DNA from: Phycomyces nitens
Taxonomy: Eukaryota; Mucoromycota; Mucoromycetes; Mucorales; Phycomycetaceae
DNA length: 64,000 nt
Assembly (NCBI GenBank): GCA_022702545.1
Contig: JAHRBC010000008.1
Location: 1,736,001 to 1,800,000, forward strand
Reading direction: 5' to 3'
This document shows, piece after piece, positions 22,501-34,154 of the stretch (its first letter is position 1; every line of letters starts with the position of its first letter). The notes beneath the pieces are model-generated. The model was not told where the DNA came from. It saw nothing but the letters and a program-made list of their open reading frames with translations, and did no database searches. The position numbers were made by a program, and so were the translations under genes.

Positions 22501-22874
22501 TAGAATTATAAAAATGGATATCAGATAATGTCAATTATCCTCGCCAAACTTGTATAAATAGTTTGTTATTATTTCAAAATTATAGGCACCACTTAATGCA
22601 CCAAGCACTAAAAATCTAAAAACAAAAAGATACAAGAAACAACGGTTGAACACCCTTGATCATAATGTGGCTATGGTGGGGACATTTGATTAGATGAGTA
22701 TTTGTGCACACTGTAAACAACAGCCTAATTTTATTATTATTATTATTACTATTATTGGTATTGCAAACATAATGTATATAGTCATATACACACATGTTAT
22801 CTGATGTGTGCTTTACAACAGCAATAAATCTCAACAAAAATAAAATGTATATACAAATGATACTATCGATTCAT
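22501..22874. other. 3' flank of the tomosyn-like gene
   Basis: AT-rich, with a (TTA)n run at about 22730-22757. It likely contains the 3' UTR and poly(A) site of the minus-strand gene. No other feature. Confidence 0.4.
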
Positions 22875-25800
22875 TCAAAACTCCCACCACTTTTTCTTTG
22901 CCTGGCGCTCATTGTACTCTTGGATAGCCTTTAGAAAGTCACCCGAGGCATCACTCATGTCTTGGAACTTTTGGTCAAGCTGATTCAATCGATCACCACG
23001 CTCGTCCATCTTATCACCGAGTTCTTCAAACACACCCTTTCCTTTGCCCGGATGTTTTGGCGTGATTTCTTCTGGTGACGGTGGCTCCTGTCTTCCCACT
23101 AGCAGAATCCAATTAATAAAAGTTTAATCACGCATTGGTTGTTGGTATCAAGACTTACTTTGATCGTCTAGTTCGTCGACGGTCAAGGGTTCTTTTTGAA
23201 AGGCGTTTGTTACAGTTCCAAGCCATGTCTTTTTGGGGGCTGCTATTGGGCCCATTGGACGAGGACCAAGCTGGCGTCCAGGATCATATAGCATGACTGA
23301 TTCCCCAAACTGACTATTGTTGCCAACAAGTTCTGGTCAATATCCGGTTGTATCTAAAAGACCTAAACTTACATTTCATTCTGGAGCATATATGTGTATT
23401 GCTCCAATTCAAACTTTCCTGTCCAGAGAGTTATTCTTCCATCGACAGTCAGAGTAGCCTCGTCTAATCTGTCGATCAACAGTCGAGGTGGTGGCTCAAG
23501 ATGAACTAGAGGACGCAGGGTTGGCAACGAAAACAAGACAACCTTGCCAGACTGGAGAAGCAAGGAAAGACAAGTGCCGACTAGATAGACAGATGGTTAG
23601 CTTTGTTTTGAACATTGCTTTCAATCGTATACCTTTGAGCTGAACAACCTGGCCACGTACGATCCAGTCGCCAGTCTTCCACCCCTCGAGTTCATCGATA
23701 CACGCCTTGAATAGTCTGACCTGGTAGCCACTCAGGGCCACCCGTACAGTTGTGGAGTCCACTAGGACAATAAAGTGAGGGTTGGGCTGGACCCTGTAAT
23801 CGGGTCGGCCGTCATTGGATTTTCCTGTGGGAAGTTTTGGGACTGGAGGGACATTTTCATTGGTTTGTGGACCTTGTTTGTTGCTCTTTCTACTCGACTT
23901 TCTCAGTAGATTGAGCGACCCAGACCGGGACCGAGAGGGCTTTGGTTGCAATACAGGCGAGGCTGGAGATGACTTGGTTGGCGATTCAGTGACCAACTCT
24001 GGTTCGGCCACCAGCGTAGACTGTGGTGTGACTGGAGAGCTTTCGACTACAGAGCCACTAGACGCAGGAAGAGAGCTGGTCGATATGGTGGTATGGATTG
24101 AAGCAGCTGGATCAGGAATAGTTGAAGGAGCAGCCGAGTCAGGCGACGAAGAGGCTGCAGTAGGCGGCGAGGGAGGCGTATGTGCTGCATTTGGGGCAGT
24201 ATGGGCAGCATCGACCTGTTTGGCGTGCGTGTCAACAGTCTGGAGATGGCCTCTTATGTTGAGTACAAACAAATCGAGTACAGGACCATAATGGTATATA
24301 GAGGGAGCAATTGCTGGGATCCAGGTGCGATCAGATGGACCGGCATTAACAGCATAGTGATAAGTAGATCCATTGCTGAGGGAGATATACAACTGAGGAG
24401 TAGGCTCAATCACTATGACAGCAGATTAGAAACTACAAGTTGGTTCAAGACCTTTTACTCACTGTTAAACTGGGAATAAGAGTTGAAGAATCCAAGGTAT
24501 GTTACGGTTATATTGGGTAGGTTGGCAGAATCCTTTCCGGCCTTGAGTACATCTTCCCACACTGTGTCTTTGGGCAAAATGTCCTTGTGTGGACCGTCTT
24601 TGGGAATCGTCTCTTTTGAAACGCTTTCCTTTGGCATAGTTTCCTTGAATACATGGACTATTCTATGGATCAGTACATATTTAAATCATGGCTGCCTAGG
24701 ATCCATCCTTACTTCGCATATCTGATGAGAATAAGACTCGACTGGACTTTGTGTCCACAAGAGCTACCTTGCCATCCGTAGTGGCCAATGCAATACTAGA
24801 TGTTTTGCGTCAATATGTGATATGTGGTATGTGGTAAATATTAATGCCTTACATGTCTTTGCCAGCACTAGCAATATGCTTTATGGATAAAGGCAGTTTG
24901 ATCAATGCAGCTGGAAGATATTTGGTAATGTTTGGGCTGCTAAACTCAAACTTGGTAATCTCGACTGAAAACTCGGGAGATTCCAAAGGCTCGAATGGAA
25001 TCTGCTCATCAGGAAGCATATCCATGTCCTGCAAAAGATCGGATATTTCCTTGAGGGTAGAGTCGCAGTTGGCAACAATGTCGTCTTTGGGCAAGGCAGC
25101 CTCTACAATATGGTATATCAAGACAGACCCAGTATCAAATCCTACCGAAAGTGTAGCACTCTCGGGGTCAAGGTTGACTGCAGAAATGTTGGCTACAGGA
25201 TCTTGGAGGTCATGGCGACAGTCTCGAGTGAGATGGGGCAAGGGACGAAGGGCAGTATAGGAAGCATCGTAGAATGATATGGTGCTGTCTGGGTGGAGTG
25301 TGATGAGGACATCGTTGGAGGATATACGGTATGTGTGATCAGGGCCAACCACACCACCTGCTAACGGAAGGTATTGAGTAGGAATAGGAGGAGGACGCAG
25401 TAGTTCAAATGCGGCTGGCTTGAGAAGAACCGGGAGCGCATGCGTGACAGGCGGATCAATGAAGCCAAGTGCTGGTGGCAAGGTCAAGAGTGGATAGCCA
25501 TGAGCAAGACTGTGTGCCCTAAGTGTGCCATCACATCCAAGGACAAGTACACCCAGAGGTTGTCTGCCTCCAAGATAGTAGGGATCTCGAGGCATCAATA
25601 CAAAGGACGAAATATCAACAGGAGAAGGCACGATTGTTTGCTTGCGACATTCGCGTGTATGGGTGTCAATTTCCAATACATGGAGACCAAATAAGCCAGG
25701 AATCTCTGAGCCACCAGCTACAATTACAAATGACTTTTGCAGACTGTCATCAATGTACCAGGCCAAGGAGTAGATTGGCTCACAGTCGGACGTTGGAGAT

Positions 25801-26754
25801 GGTGCCTGGAATACCTTTCGTGAAAATATTGGGATATCTGAACGGACATCCCACATGTGAATACAGCCATCATCATAGCCACCCACCCAACGTTCTCCTT
25901 CTGGACACCAATTCAGACAGGTGAGGCGTGCCGGTGTCTGTAGCCTAAAGGTTTTCTTGACTGCCTTTTCTCGAATGGACCAGAGAAAAACTGCCGAGGG
26001 GTATCCAATCAACAAGAGATCGAGATCGGTGGGGTGTATCTGGATAGCAGTGACTATGCTGCAGAAGCGGTCATGATTAGCAGGCGGCATCTGCTGCTGC
26101 CATAGATCAGGGACCCGGTAAGGTGAAAAGGAAGCTGTCTTGAGATCAAGTACGTTGACATAGCCATCTGCATATCCGAGATAAAGCCAATCTGTGCCAA
26201 CACAATATTCGAAACAGGTGATGATCCCGTCGCCTTCCAACACATGACTAGCCTGCCTTGTTTTCAGGTCTACCAAACTAATTCTGTTGTCGCGATCAAT
26301 GACTATAAGCACAGGCGAGCCGATCTTGAATTGCAGATATTTTACAGGAGCCACGGTTTGGAGTTGAAGCCTGGCAGACATGCCCTTGCCAAATACTCGA
26401 ATAGAATACTGCGTTGATCCACCAGCTAAAAGGACAAAATTAACAAAGGGATTAAGAAACCTTTTGAAAAGGATTCTTACCGACTGCCAGCAGACTGGCT
26501 ACGGGGTCATAGGCAACTGTGGATATAGTCTCGGGTAGTCCATACGTTGACATCTTCAAAAAGCCAAATTCAATTATTCATTTGTGGTGTCAAGGGGATC
26601 AATTCAAAATTACCTTTCCTAATCTGATTTTATCGAGATCTAGGGTTTCTGAAAATGATTGCTCGAGGCGTTTGTCTTTGGCCAGGACAACCTTTGTCAT
26701 TGCTCCGTCCTTGGCCCGCTGAGCAAGGCCAGTGAGCTTGTTGAAGATTGCCAT
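22875..26754 (-). CDS. tomosyn/Sro7/Lgl family WD40 protein with C-terminal R-SNARE-like coil (1143 aa, nine exons)
   Basis: Minus-strand exons, 5' to 3': 26614-26754, 26481-26553, 24853-26425, 24713-24795, 24463-24657, 23633-24412, 23373-23580, 23159-23313, 22875-23098. They sum to 3432 nt, 1144 codons with stop. Introns are 49-60 nt. The N-terminal half carries the WD40 beta-propeller units of the Lgl/tomosyn family (AYDPVASLLAVAGGSTQYSIRVFGKG opening, CFEYCVGTDWLYLGYADGYVNV, HPTDLDLLLIGYPSAVFLWSI, LNWCPEGERWVGGYDDGCIHMWDV). A low-complexity Ser/Pro/Ala insert follows at about residue 780-870. The last 60 residues form a heptad coil (FEELGDKMDERGDRLNQLD) with an Arg at the zero-layer position, ending KKWWEF. 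That is very like the tomosyn VAMP-like motif that ends KWYQF. Tomosyns bind plasma-membrane t-SNAREs and regulate exocytosis; yeast Sro7 lacks the SNARE coil. Confidence 0.88.
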
Positions 26755-26855
26755 TGGGAATGAAGAATGAGGGCTGAGTTCTCAAGAAGAGAAAGAATAA
26801 GGGTCGCCATTCAAACACCGTCTTGGGCTTTTGTTCTTCTTTCCAACTTCTCGTT
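26755..26855. promoter_or_regulatory. compact bidirectional promoter
   Basis: Only about 100 bases separate the start codons of the tomosyn-like gene (minus, 26754) and TMEM208 (plus, 26856). Both promoters and 5' UTRs must be short or overlap the neighbouring gene. No TATA element is obvious. Confidence 0.6.
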
Positions 26856-27574
26856 ATGGTATGTGGACCTGTGATGAGCAAGCAAAAGGTGGCTGACCCA
26901 TATCTTTAAAGGCCAACGCATCATCCAAAAAGATTGACGCAGCAAACAAGCGCACGATTGCCAACTTACGCAAGGGATTCATTGGTGTGAATGTAAGGCA
27001 GGATGACCAATTGGATGAAGCTAATCAGCCATGGATAGGTTACCTACTTTTTCTATCGCATTGTCTACCACTGGCAGTCATTCACTACTGCTCAGATGGT
27101 AATGTATGTACTCAGTCTAGGTGTATCGCTCTTCTTCTACAGTATCCTAGAAGGCTCGGCCGAATCGCGTTATGATGGTTCGGGAGCACTTGTGGCCAGT
27201 GGAGATGACCTTAATGCCGAAGGTCTTACCGCGTAAGTATTTGGGCAAATGGCAATACAATGGGCTTACACAATTGTTCTAGATACATGTTTGATATCAT
27301 CTACATTACTTGGGCCACTCATCTCCTCACTGCCTTTGTGTCCAACAAGGGCTGGTATTTGTACTTGGTGGTACGTTGTTAATTTATGAATTTTGTAATG
27401 ATGATTGTATGTTAGATCCCAGCCTATGCTGGTTACAAGATCCTTCCCATGGCCATGTCTTATTTTGGCACCAAGGGACCAGAGGCCGAGCAGACCGAGA
27501 CAGATGGTAAATCCAAGCGTCAGGCCAAGATGGAAAAGAGACAAAACAAGGGACAAGTGAAATACAAGCGATAA
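26856..27574 (+). CDS. TMEM208: TMEM208/SND2-like ER membrane protein (174 aa, five exons)
   Basis: Exons 26856-26858, 26912-26992, 27039-27232, 27283-27370, 27416-27574; 525 nt, 174 aa (human TMEM208 is 173 aa). The first coding exon is only ATG followed by GTATGT. The protein starts with a basic segment (MANASSKKIDAANKRTIANL). Hydrophobic spans follow: VTYFFYRIVYHWQSF, MVMYVLSLGVSLFFYSI, and the IIYITWATHLLTAFV to YLYLVIPAYAGYKIL pair. It ends with a Lys/Arg-rich cytosolic tail (QAKMEKRQNKGQVKYKR). The SYGSM-like loop is represented by GSAESRYDGSGALVASGDDLN. In yeast, Snd2 is a component of the SRP-independent targeting route that brings proteins to the ER. Frame continuity across all four introns supports the model. 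Confidence 0.85.
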
Positions 27575-27663
27575 TAAAGCATAGGATATTTTTGGTTTAT
27601 TGCAAAGTTTATTTACATAGTAATGACAATAATAATAATAGTAATAATAAAATAAAGGATTTA

Positions 27664-29407
27664 TTAGAGGAACCCGGCGCGCTTACCATAGCTAACCATG
27701 GCTGCTGAAAAGAAGCCCATTCCCAGTACAATCCAAAAAAACCAGACCAGATCATCTTCACCTTTTCCCGGCACATTGACATTCATACCAAACAGACCGG
27801 CGACCAGGTTAAGTGGGACGGCAATGGTTGCCAGAAAGGTGAGCCGATTGACTACATCGTTGGTGGTGGCACCAGCCTGGGAGAGTTCAATTGAGATTTG
27901 GCCAAGATAGTTCCGATGGGCACGACCCAAGATAAGATCGTAATGGGTTACATTCTGTACCATGGTTATGATATGATCTACAGGGCAGGGTTGAGACTTG
28001 GCTTGACAGTCAGAATGTTACCTTGAATGTCACCAAAGTACAGCAGCACTTCTTGGTAGACTTTGCCTTGGGTGCCCATCCGGTCCCTAGTCCGAGGCCC
28101 ATAGCCATTCTCAACTGCCTTGTCATCATGACGCTTAATCAGACTTCGGATGACGTCTGCCTTGGATCCCAATAAGCGCAAGAGATTCATGACCTTTTTG
28201 CGACAGCTACCGATACGACGCAGCATGTCATTCTGCTCTGATCCACTCAAGACCAGAACAAGATCATCAATTGAATCGACCTCTAATTCTGTTTGCTGGA
28301 TGACTGGGCCAAATCCATCAGTAATATCGTCAATGATGGCATAATTGGTCCATTCGGGTGTGATGTGTATAAAGTCTTTGAGGTGATGGATACGCTTACG
28401 GACATTATAAGGATGCTTTACTGGTTGGAAATGGAACTAGAGTACACATTAATTGTTTTGTAAGCACCCAAGCCAACTTACGGTCAAGACACCGTTCTTG
28501 AAGAGAAGAATATAAAAGTTGATTGGATCAAGGTAGTTGGGGCTATTGTAGTCGCTCTCAAATGTACGGTAATTGATAAAGATGTAGTTTTGGAATATTT
28601 CGCATTTCTCTCTTGACTCTTGGGCCTGGATGTCCTCTGTTGTCAAGGGGTGGATTCGAAACAGCTACAAAGCACTGGGTTAGCCGGTTTGCAGCCCATA
28701 AAAGATCCATATTACTTTGCCAAGGGATCGCATCTCATCATCTGTGGGCGACATCATGTTTATCCACCAGTTTGATGTCTCTACCACTATTTCTGACACT
28801 GTCTTTTCCTCTTCTATCCGTACTGACATTTCCATCAGTCTTCGTAACGAGTTGCTCTTTAGGCAGCCTAGATCAGGAGCATAAAACTCGCATCTCTCTA
28901 TCCGCTTGTCGACCTTTGAAGGATCCTAGGACAAGGACGCATTGGTTGGAGGTCAATGCGGATGGTTTGCCATGTCTGACTCACATGCACCTGGCCTCCG
29001 TACATACTCTTGCGCCGTAGCATGGGTTTTTTTTCGTTTGTCTCGAGTAGGTCATCTAGGCGGGCTGTAAAAGGACGATCACGAGTATCACCATCCCCTG
29101 AATGACCCATAAAGGCCTGCATGTCCACTTGGTTGACTGTCTGGAGATCATTGTCATTGGGTGGACTGTGGCTGCCAAAGTGCATGTCTGCTCTGAGGAG
29201 AGGGTCATTGTTGTATGTCTGTGAGATTGATGGCGTGGATTGGTCCATTTGTACAATGTGCTCCGTTGACTGGAGAGAATCGATCATTGTCAACCGTTCA
29301 TCAATCGATTCTAGATTAATAGGACTTGAGAACAAAGCTTTCTTTTATATATATTTTAGGAAAGAGGCGTTCATGTCACCTGCGGAGTTGTTTGTGATGT
29401 GAACCAT
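27664..29407 (-). CDS. CorA-type Mg2+ transporter, Alr1/Mnr2-like (about 491 aa, six exons)
   Basis: Minus-strand exons: 29380-29407, 28985-29310, 28716-28925, 28482-28664, 28022-28436, 27664-27977, total 1476 nt (492 codons with stop). The last five are well supported. Exon 4 encodes the family hallmark IHPLTTEDIQAQESREKCE followed by FINYRTFESDYNSP and FYILLFKNGVLT, and the next begins FHFQPVKHPYNVRKRI. The C-terminus has the universal GMN selectivity motif (residues 451-453), transmembrane helix 1 (TIAVPLNLVAGLFGMN) before it and helix 2 (VWFFWIVLGMGFFSAAMV) after it. These proteins form pentameric Mg2+ channels in plasma or vacuolar membranes. The first exon (28 nt, ATG at 29407) is a best guess: the frame is closed just upstream of 29310, and a GTGACA donor plus CTAG acceptor gives the only in-frame join I found. 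Otherwise translation could start at an internal Met near 29283. Confidence 0.87.
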
Positions 29408-30185
29408 TAATAGGAAATAGAGAGGACCACCTTGGCCATTTCCCCTACTTTGTTGTCCTAATAGGTCTTTGGCAGTCCGTTCACCACGCACTCGTATTTA
29501 TATTCCATAAAAAGGCAAAACAAAAGAGAAAAAGGAAAATGTGACTCTCTTCAAAGTGTGACAATAGTTCCAAATATAGTCTTGCCAAGACACCGTGAAA
29601 GGTTGGTGAAACGGTGGGCGTGGTGGTTGATGGCCGCCACCCTGAAGGTAAAGGCCAGGCGAAGTATCTCGGAGCTGAAATTAGTTGAAGGTAAAGGAGT
29701 GTAGTGGGCAGAGGCAATTTGAGAGGAAGTTTTGCAAAGATGAATAAAGTATCTCTGTTTATTACCTCGTTGAAAACACTTTTTTTTATTATATTTTGGC
29801 AATTGATCTCGTTTCCATATTCCTAGTCATAAATATTATTAGACGCACTCGAACCCCTTACTGAGTGCAGATCTATTGTCTTGACACATATTAACACTAG
29901 GTTATTGTCCCTGGCTACCACGCCTCCAATTGGAATAATAACCGTTGCTAGCTAGTAACCCGCCCCATAAACACTAGATAACTTGAGCGTCATTTCTCAT
30001 AATAGTCCCTTGACGAGTTACTTTTAACCCACACAAGCACCCTATGTGCTACTTGTTTACAGGCATTTCAAAAAAGCAAAGTTGTAGATTCCAAGTTTGA
30101 TGTCGATTGATCCAAAAATATAGTCGTTTTAACGTGTCATGAACTTGGTTTATTTTTTCTTTCTGTTTACATATTACAGTTATTC
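29408..30185. other. intergenic spacer
   Basis: About 780 bases with no supported gene. A GGTTCGAGT sequence on the minus strand near 29845 resembles a Pol III B box, but I could not fold a tRNA around it. Moderately GC-rich patches at 29590-29720 have no recognised coding content. Confidence 0.4.
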
Positions 30186-30188
30186 AAA

Positions 30189-31380
30189 ATGGAAATGCAA
30201 TTTGTTTATAAAGATGGACAAGGACATGTTACTGATAAAAACGGAGTTGGACCCACAGATCTTGTCATTGATGACGAGTTATTCGCTATCGAAACAATAA
30301 GCTATCGTAATCGATACCTAAGGAATAAACCTTTTGGAAAGAACTTTTAGTCTTATTATACATTCAGTTACGGGTGAGAAAAACAATATTAACATGGAGT
30401 TATGCAACAATAGATGCTATACTGTTTACTCTGATGAAGATGAGAATAGATTTTTCATTTATTTTTCAACTGATGCTTGAATGTTTCTGCTGCTGTGAGA
30501 CAATCAAGTCTTTATGTTCGAGCAGCGCAAAGGTGGGTCAGACGTTATTACGATGGCCCTCTTTGAGAAGAAGAAGAGGACAGGTCGGCGTTGTATTCTT
30601 GGAGAAATAAGCAATTTCTTTTAAATTACATTGATGAGAATCCGGTTGCTGTTGTAACTAGAGTGGTTGAAAGTTTGAAGCAACACTTTGCAGATATTGA
30701 TGTTTCTTGTACTACAGTTTATAACTTCGAGAAAACCCAATGTAACTTATCTATTACGCTGGCACAATACCAGCCAGTAGAATGAAACAGTGAAGAAACA
30801 ATACAACAACCTGGATTGAGTACAAAAAGAGCAGACTGACTTGGACTTTACAAAGAACTGCATCTTTCTTGATGAATTAGCCTTTCATATAAACTTGAAA
30901 CGACGTTTGGCTTGGTAAAGAAAAGAACTCCTATAATAGTTACACCACCCACAACGAAAGTCAATGCAATACCAATTTCAGGTGCTATATCTACCACTGG
31001 CTTAATTAATGTTAGTTTGAGGGCTCTAAAGCGTATGAAAAAGAGAAGTCTTGGGCACGAAACTGATGGTTACAACACACACAGTAACAGGACATAATTT
31101 GAGCTTTATAAAGGCTAATCTTAATAAAATGGACAAGTATTCAGAAATGAAGGGACACCAACTTATGAATATAGTAAAATAGACTACGCTCGAGGATATA
31201 TTTATGTCTATCTGCCTCTATATTCTTCTAAACTGAATCTGATTCAACAGTTCTGGGCCGTTGTCAAAAGCAAAGTTAAGCGAAATAAGTTACTGGAAAA
31301 AAGAATCATCTGCGCCTAGAATTGGTGAGGCTTGTGATACTTCCAGTGACTTTAGAGGCTTCATTTCTCATTATTTTTTG
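30189..31380 (+). mobile_element. IS630/Tc1-like transposase relic (DDE family of Mucoromycota)
   Basis: Fragments in order across shifting frames: an N-terminal helix region (VRAAQRWVRRYYDGPL, WRNKQFLLNYIDENP, VESLKQHFADIDVSCTTVYNF); a first catalytic block DFTKNCIFLDELAFHINLKRRLAWSK; then ISGAISTTGLINVSLRALK; and a terminal block YIYVYLPLYSSKLNLIQQFWAVVKSKVKRN, where the usual PIEQFW third catalytic Glu is Gln. Numerous stops make it inactive. The ORFs at 36250-36560 and 58500-58709 are fragments of the same kind of transposase. Confidence 0.65.
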
Positions 31381-31886
31381 TAGGGAGCCTTTGGCTTAGA
31401 GTTTATTAGTGAGCCCCTACGTTTCAGGGCTATAGAGGACATTACGACTTGTTTTTGTATTTTCTAATTTCAATTCATTTCTCATTCAGTTAAATGTCTT
31501 GACAAGTGTCGCAACAAGGAAAGACAGTAGCCCCTTCCCCCTACAAAAAAAAAACACTGCAATACAATTCAGAACAGCGACACTCCTACCAAGTTTGTCT
31601 TTTATTATCGATACAGAAAACAACATAATATATCGTAATAATAAGGTCAGGATTCTACTTGTTGAATATTTGAATTGGAGGTCTTTCAAAGAAAGAAGCA
31701 CAAGAGGAGCGAGTTAGTTTATTTCCAATCTCCACTTACTGCGGATTGTACCTCTATCTTACAATACACTGCGCCTCTGTTACTTTATTGATATTAGAGT
31801 TCGAAAAAAGATATTTAAACACTCAAAAATCAGCAAAGCCTCTCTTTCCAGTATCTCTATGTTCAAAACATCTCTTTTTATATATT
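31381..31886. other. upstream region of F-box A2
   Basis: Contains an A-tract near 31543-31556 and AT-rich sequence; presumably the promoter and 5' UTR of the F-box gene starting at 31887. An in-frame extension upstream to 31746 has no ATG, so it is treated as non-coding. Confidence 0.4.
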
Positions 31887-33725
31887 ATGCTATTATCCGA
31901 CTTTCCTCTAGAAATAATAGAGCAAATTACGGAACGCCTTTCTTTCAAAGATAAAAAAGCTTGCTCTCTAGTTTGCGAGTCTTGGAAAGAAATCTTTGTG
32001 GATTCCCTACACTCTGATCTAGTGGTCGACAGATACGAATTACAAAGCATTGCTGATGCCACCCAAGATGATCAACCACCTTGGCTAAAAGCTCGATTCT
32101 TTATACGATATTTGGAAATTTGCTCTGGTACCTTCATAAAAGACGAAGATCTCTACGTACTGCAACAAACCTTTCCGAATATAAAGTATCTTTATACAAA
32201 AGAAGATTCCATATCCTCGAAAAACTTTGGAGCCACTGCTGATTGGAATATGTGGAGATCATTGACGGAACTCTACATCACTGTTGACCAGAAATATATG
32301 TTTGACACCAATAATAAGCTTATGAAAATGATTCTGTGTTTACCCCTCTTGAGACGACTCCAGATCATTACTAGTTACAAGGAAGATGTAAAAGCATCGT
32401 TTTCATTAAGCGACTTTGAAGCCATTCACACACATTTAAAACACCTTGGATATTTGGAATTATGTACACTTCTATCGACTCTATCCGAAACAGACATTGA
32501 TCGTATGACAAATGTATCGCCAGCAACAAATATGAGAACCATGAAAGTTTATTCTGAAGATACAGACCATCGATGGTTATGTTATTTTGCACGCAAATAT
32601 CCCAATCTACACACACTCAAGCTTTATACATCAAATATTCAACCTGAAACTGACGAAAAAAGGAGCGATACGATAGTATTGTTCCAACAAGTTCCTTTGC
32701 CATTTCAACACCTTACAACATTGGATTTTAAATACAACGGTTATGATGGAAACGAATATCTACTTTTCTGGGATATACTTCATTTTCACAATATACCGTT
32801 AAAGCACTTATCGGCTGAGATGGATGCACCAATTATGGGACCCTCTGCTATTAACCTTTGTGATATTATCAAACACGTCACAGAAGTTTATCTCCCAAGA
32901 CTCTCAAAAACTATCGAATATCTTGATCTACGTTGTCAGCATTTATATATAATCAAAAAAAACTTTGATGATACGTGGGACCCGTCTTACAATTTAGCTG
33001 AGATGTGTATACACGAGTTTTCGCCCGGTGAAATCGATACTCTTCTATGTGCAGCACCTCACTTAAGAACACTTGAACTTCACCATTGTGATATCAAAGT
33101 TAAAGGTGAACTCTACAACTCAAACAGATTTGAGCTCAAGTCGTTCAAAGTAAAAAATTCAAATATTACATCAGATGTTCTCCGGTTTCTGTCCTTCCAC
33201 TGCAGAAGTTTGAACGAGCTGTCTTTAATTAATACAGTGATATATGGCTATCTCACGACACCTGGGCACCAGTTTATTGATATGTCTTACACCCGATTAG
33301 ACAAGATGTATTTGGAAAAAGCAACCTTTGTTATACAAGACACGGAGTTTAGTGAAGAAGACATAGCTCTTATCACTCGACCAATTGACAATATTCCTCC
33401 AAAACAAGATTACGATCCTAATGTATTACCGGTTGTTGGCAGTCTACCTGACAAAGTTCATCGTGAATGGTTTCGTTCCAATTATAATTATCGCATGTTC
33501 CATATCTCATCAGAAGAACATTTCTGCGACGAAGAATCGGTCTCAAGCCATGAAGAAACCGAAAACATCACTGAAAATACTACCTTTAATGCAAAGACAG
33601 AAGAAGAGGAGTATAGTGGTGGGAAATACAAGCCTATTTCTCATTATACAAAGATAAAACTTGGATATGTATCTCATTCAGATATAGAATATTTTGATAT
33701 AAATTTATCTTATTACGGGGATTAA
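31887..33725 (+). CDS. F-box protein, family A copy 2 (612 aa)
   Basis: Intact intronless frame; the first ATG is at 31887 and gives MLLSDFPLEIIEQITERLSF, the start of the F-box (residues 4-45), continuing CSLVCESWKEIF. Leucine-rich segments follow throughout: LRRLQIITSY, LHTLKLYTS, LRTLELHHCDIKV, FKSFKVKNSNIT, LSFHCRSLNEL and TPGHQFIDMSYTRL. The tail is acidic (EEEEYSGGKYK). It is a clear paralogue of the protein at 9158-11032, of similar length and with the same block order, but many substitutions lie in the LRR part. The proposed role is an SCF substrate receptor with unknown target. B2, a decayed F-box gene of another family, lies 430 bases downstream on the same strand. Confidence 0.85.
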   Translation: MLLSDFPLEIIEQITERLSFKDKKACSLVCESWKEIFVDSLHSDLVVDRYELQSIADATQDDQPPWLKARFFIRYLEICSGTFIKDEDLYVLQQTFPNIKYLYTKEDSISSKNFGATADWNMWRSLTELYITVDQKYMFDTNNKLMKMILCLPLLRRLQIITSYKEDVKASFSLSDFEAIHTHLKHLGYLELCTLLSTLSETDIDRMTNVSPATNMRTMKVYSEDTDHRWLCYFARKYPNLHTLKLYTSNIQPETDEKRSDTIVLFQQVPLPFQHLTTLDFKYNGYDGNEYLLFWDILHFHNIPLKHLSAEMDAPIMGPSAINLCDIIKHVTEVYLPRLSKTIEYLDLRCQHLYIIKKNFDDTWDPSYNLAEMCIHEFSPGEIDTLLCAAPHLRTLELHHCDIKVKGELYNSNRFELKSFKVKNSNITSDVLRFLSFHCRSLNELSLINTVIYGYLTTPGHQFIDMSYTRLDKMYLEKATFVIQDTEFSEEDIALITRPIDNIPPKQDYDPNVLPVVGSLPDKVHREWFRSNYNYRMFHISSEEHFCDEESVSSHEETENITENTTFNAKTEEEEYSGGKYKPISHYTKIKLGYVSHSDIEYFDINLSYYGD

Positions 33726-34154
33726 ATTTTGTTTGTAAAATAATAAAAACAAACTACGAGAGATGTTAACCAAGTATAAGATATAATGATATAAAAAAAC
33801 CAACGAAAGGGTGTTTGTTGATTTGAAAAAGTTATTGAATAATTGTTTGGAAAATGAAAAGGGAAAGAAAAACCGTAAGGAGTACAAAACGGGTAATTTA
33901 ACAAAGTCAGTTGTAGCATCAGTTTACGATGCTTAACCGAGAGTTGTAATAAGATAAAGATGTGTCTAAATATAATGATTGGTAACTGTGGCGGGTGTGT
34001 ACAAGACAGAAAAGTTCAAAGATAGCTATGACGTATATTGGTCTTCTATCCAGTATCCATTTTTGGGGTGTGGCGCAAAGGCTGTTTGGAACCAATTCTA
34101 CCAAATATAAAACACTTTGCAATACTTTATTCTTCTCTTTCTTCTTTTATTACA

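Noticed and set aside
23815..24291. 158-codon plus-strand frame over the tomosyn gene
   Set aside because: Antisense shadow of the Ser/Pro-rich insert of the spliced tomosyn-like gene.
29830..29940. B-box-like GGTTCGAGT on the minus strand, possible tRNA
   Set aside because: No A box or acceptor stem pairing found at tRNA spacing.
31746..31886. N-terminal extension of F-box A2
   Set aside because: Open frame but no ATG (starts at TTG); the F-box follows directly after ATG 31887.
34038..34154. N-terminal extension of F-box B2
   Set aside because: The paralogue B1 starts at the Met equivalent to 34155; the extension has no counterpart.
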